Source of the DNA: an uncultured Bacilli bacterium
Lineage (GTDB): Bacteria; Bacillota_I; Bacilli_A; RF39; UBA660
DNA: 37,633 nt
Direction of reading: 5' to 3'
Assembly: GCA_947632415.1 (NCBI GenBank)
Contig: CANRPB010000006.1
Coordinates: forward strand, 1-37,633
Part shown: positions 37,562 through 37,633 of the stretch, piece by piece
Position numbering within the stretch: position 1 is the first letter of the stretch
How the letters are laid out: every line of letters starts with the position of its first letter
The notes under the pieces: generated by a model
What the model saw: only the letters and a program-made list of their open reading frames with translations
Told to the model about the DNA's origin: nothing
Databases searched by the model: none
Program-made: the position numbers and the translations under genes

Positions 37562-37631
37562 TTTCATTAATTGATAAATTAGTAATTGAAGAAACCTGTT
37601 CAATGTCCATATTTAAGTTCAAAAGATTTTT
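37545..37631 (-). CDS. C-terminal 28 aa of a possible Rpn-family (PD-(D/E)XK) nuclease/transposase-like protein, truncated by window edge
   Basis: Reverse frame ...KNLLNLNMDIEQVSSITNLSINEIKKIV*, resembling the C-terminal helix-turn-helix tail of Rpn-family proteins. Confidence 0.4.
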   Translation of the reverse strand, partial: KNLLNLNMDIEQVSSITNLSINEIKKIV

Positions 37632-37633
37632 AA

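Noticed and set aside
1-37633. Alternative genetic code (TGA = Trp), suspected because of the Mollicute-like L30 loss
   Set aside because: secY, the CapA-like gene and truA end at TGA and Trp residues are TGG; no in-frame TGA inside genes was noticed.
1-37633. CRISPR array
   Set aside because: No regularly spaced direct repeats with unique spacers seen; only the two-unit coding repeat at 21042-21101.

Overview
The window is a low-GC chromosomal segment from a Bacilli-like Firmicute. It uses the standard bacterial code: Trp is TGG and TGA is a stop. It opens inside rplC and runs through a nearly complete S10-spc-alpha ribosomal protein cluster (rplC' to rplQ, with secY, adk, map, infA, rpmJ and rpoA). 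No rpmD (L30) gene lies between rpsE and rplO. Next come ecfA1-ecfA2-ecfT-truA, a metallophosphoesterase gene, and rplM-rpsI with a candidate structured L13-type leader. The middle part holds a minus-strand lipoprotein gene, rnr, a CapA-like gene, smpB, an Ig-like/polysaccharide-deacetylase protein, a Gly/Tyr/Pro-rich protein, a deacetylase-like protein lacking the catalytic motifs, lon, a SpoVID-like LysM gene, a YsxE/CotS-like gene, and ssrA (tmRNA). Downstream of ssrA, codon usage changes abruptly at a YefM/YoeB toxin-antitoxin islet. After that come two candidate small structured RNAs, a divergent sigma-70-like factor with a long N-terminal extension, a large SF1 Upf1/Dna2-like helicase with a C-terminal nuclease-like domain, a DacF-like carboxypeptidase, a small pilin-like protein, and the C-terminal end of a possible Rpn-family nuclease at the window edge. 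The best candidates for new biology are the ncRNA/sigma/helicase-nuclease stretch (31.1-35.8 kb), the unusual tmRNA tag ending VVAYA encoded near lon, a 58-aa minus-strand membrane protein missed by the ORF track, and the pseudo-deacetylase. All family calls come from reading motifs; no searches were run.
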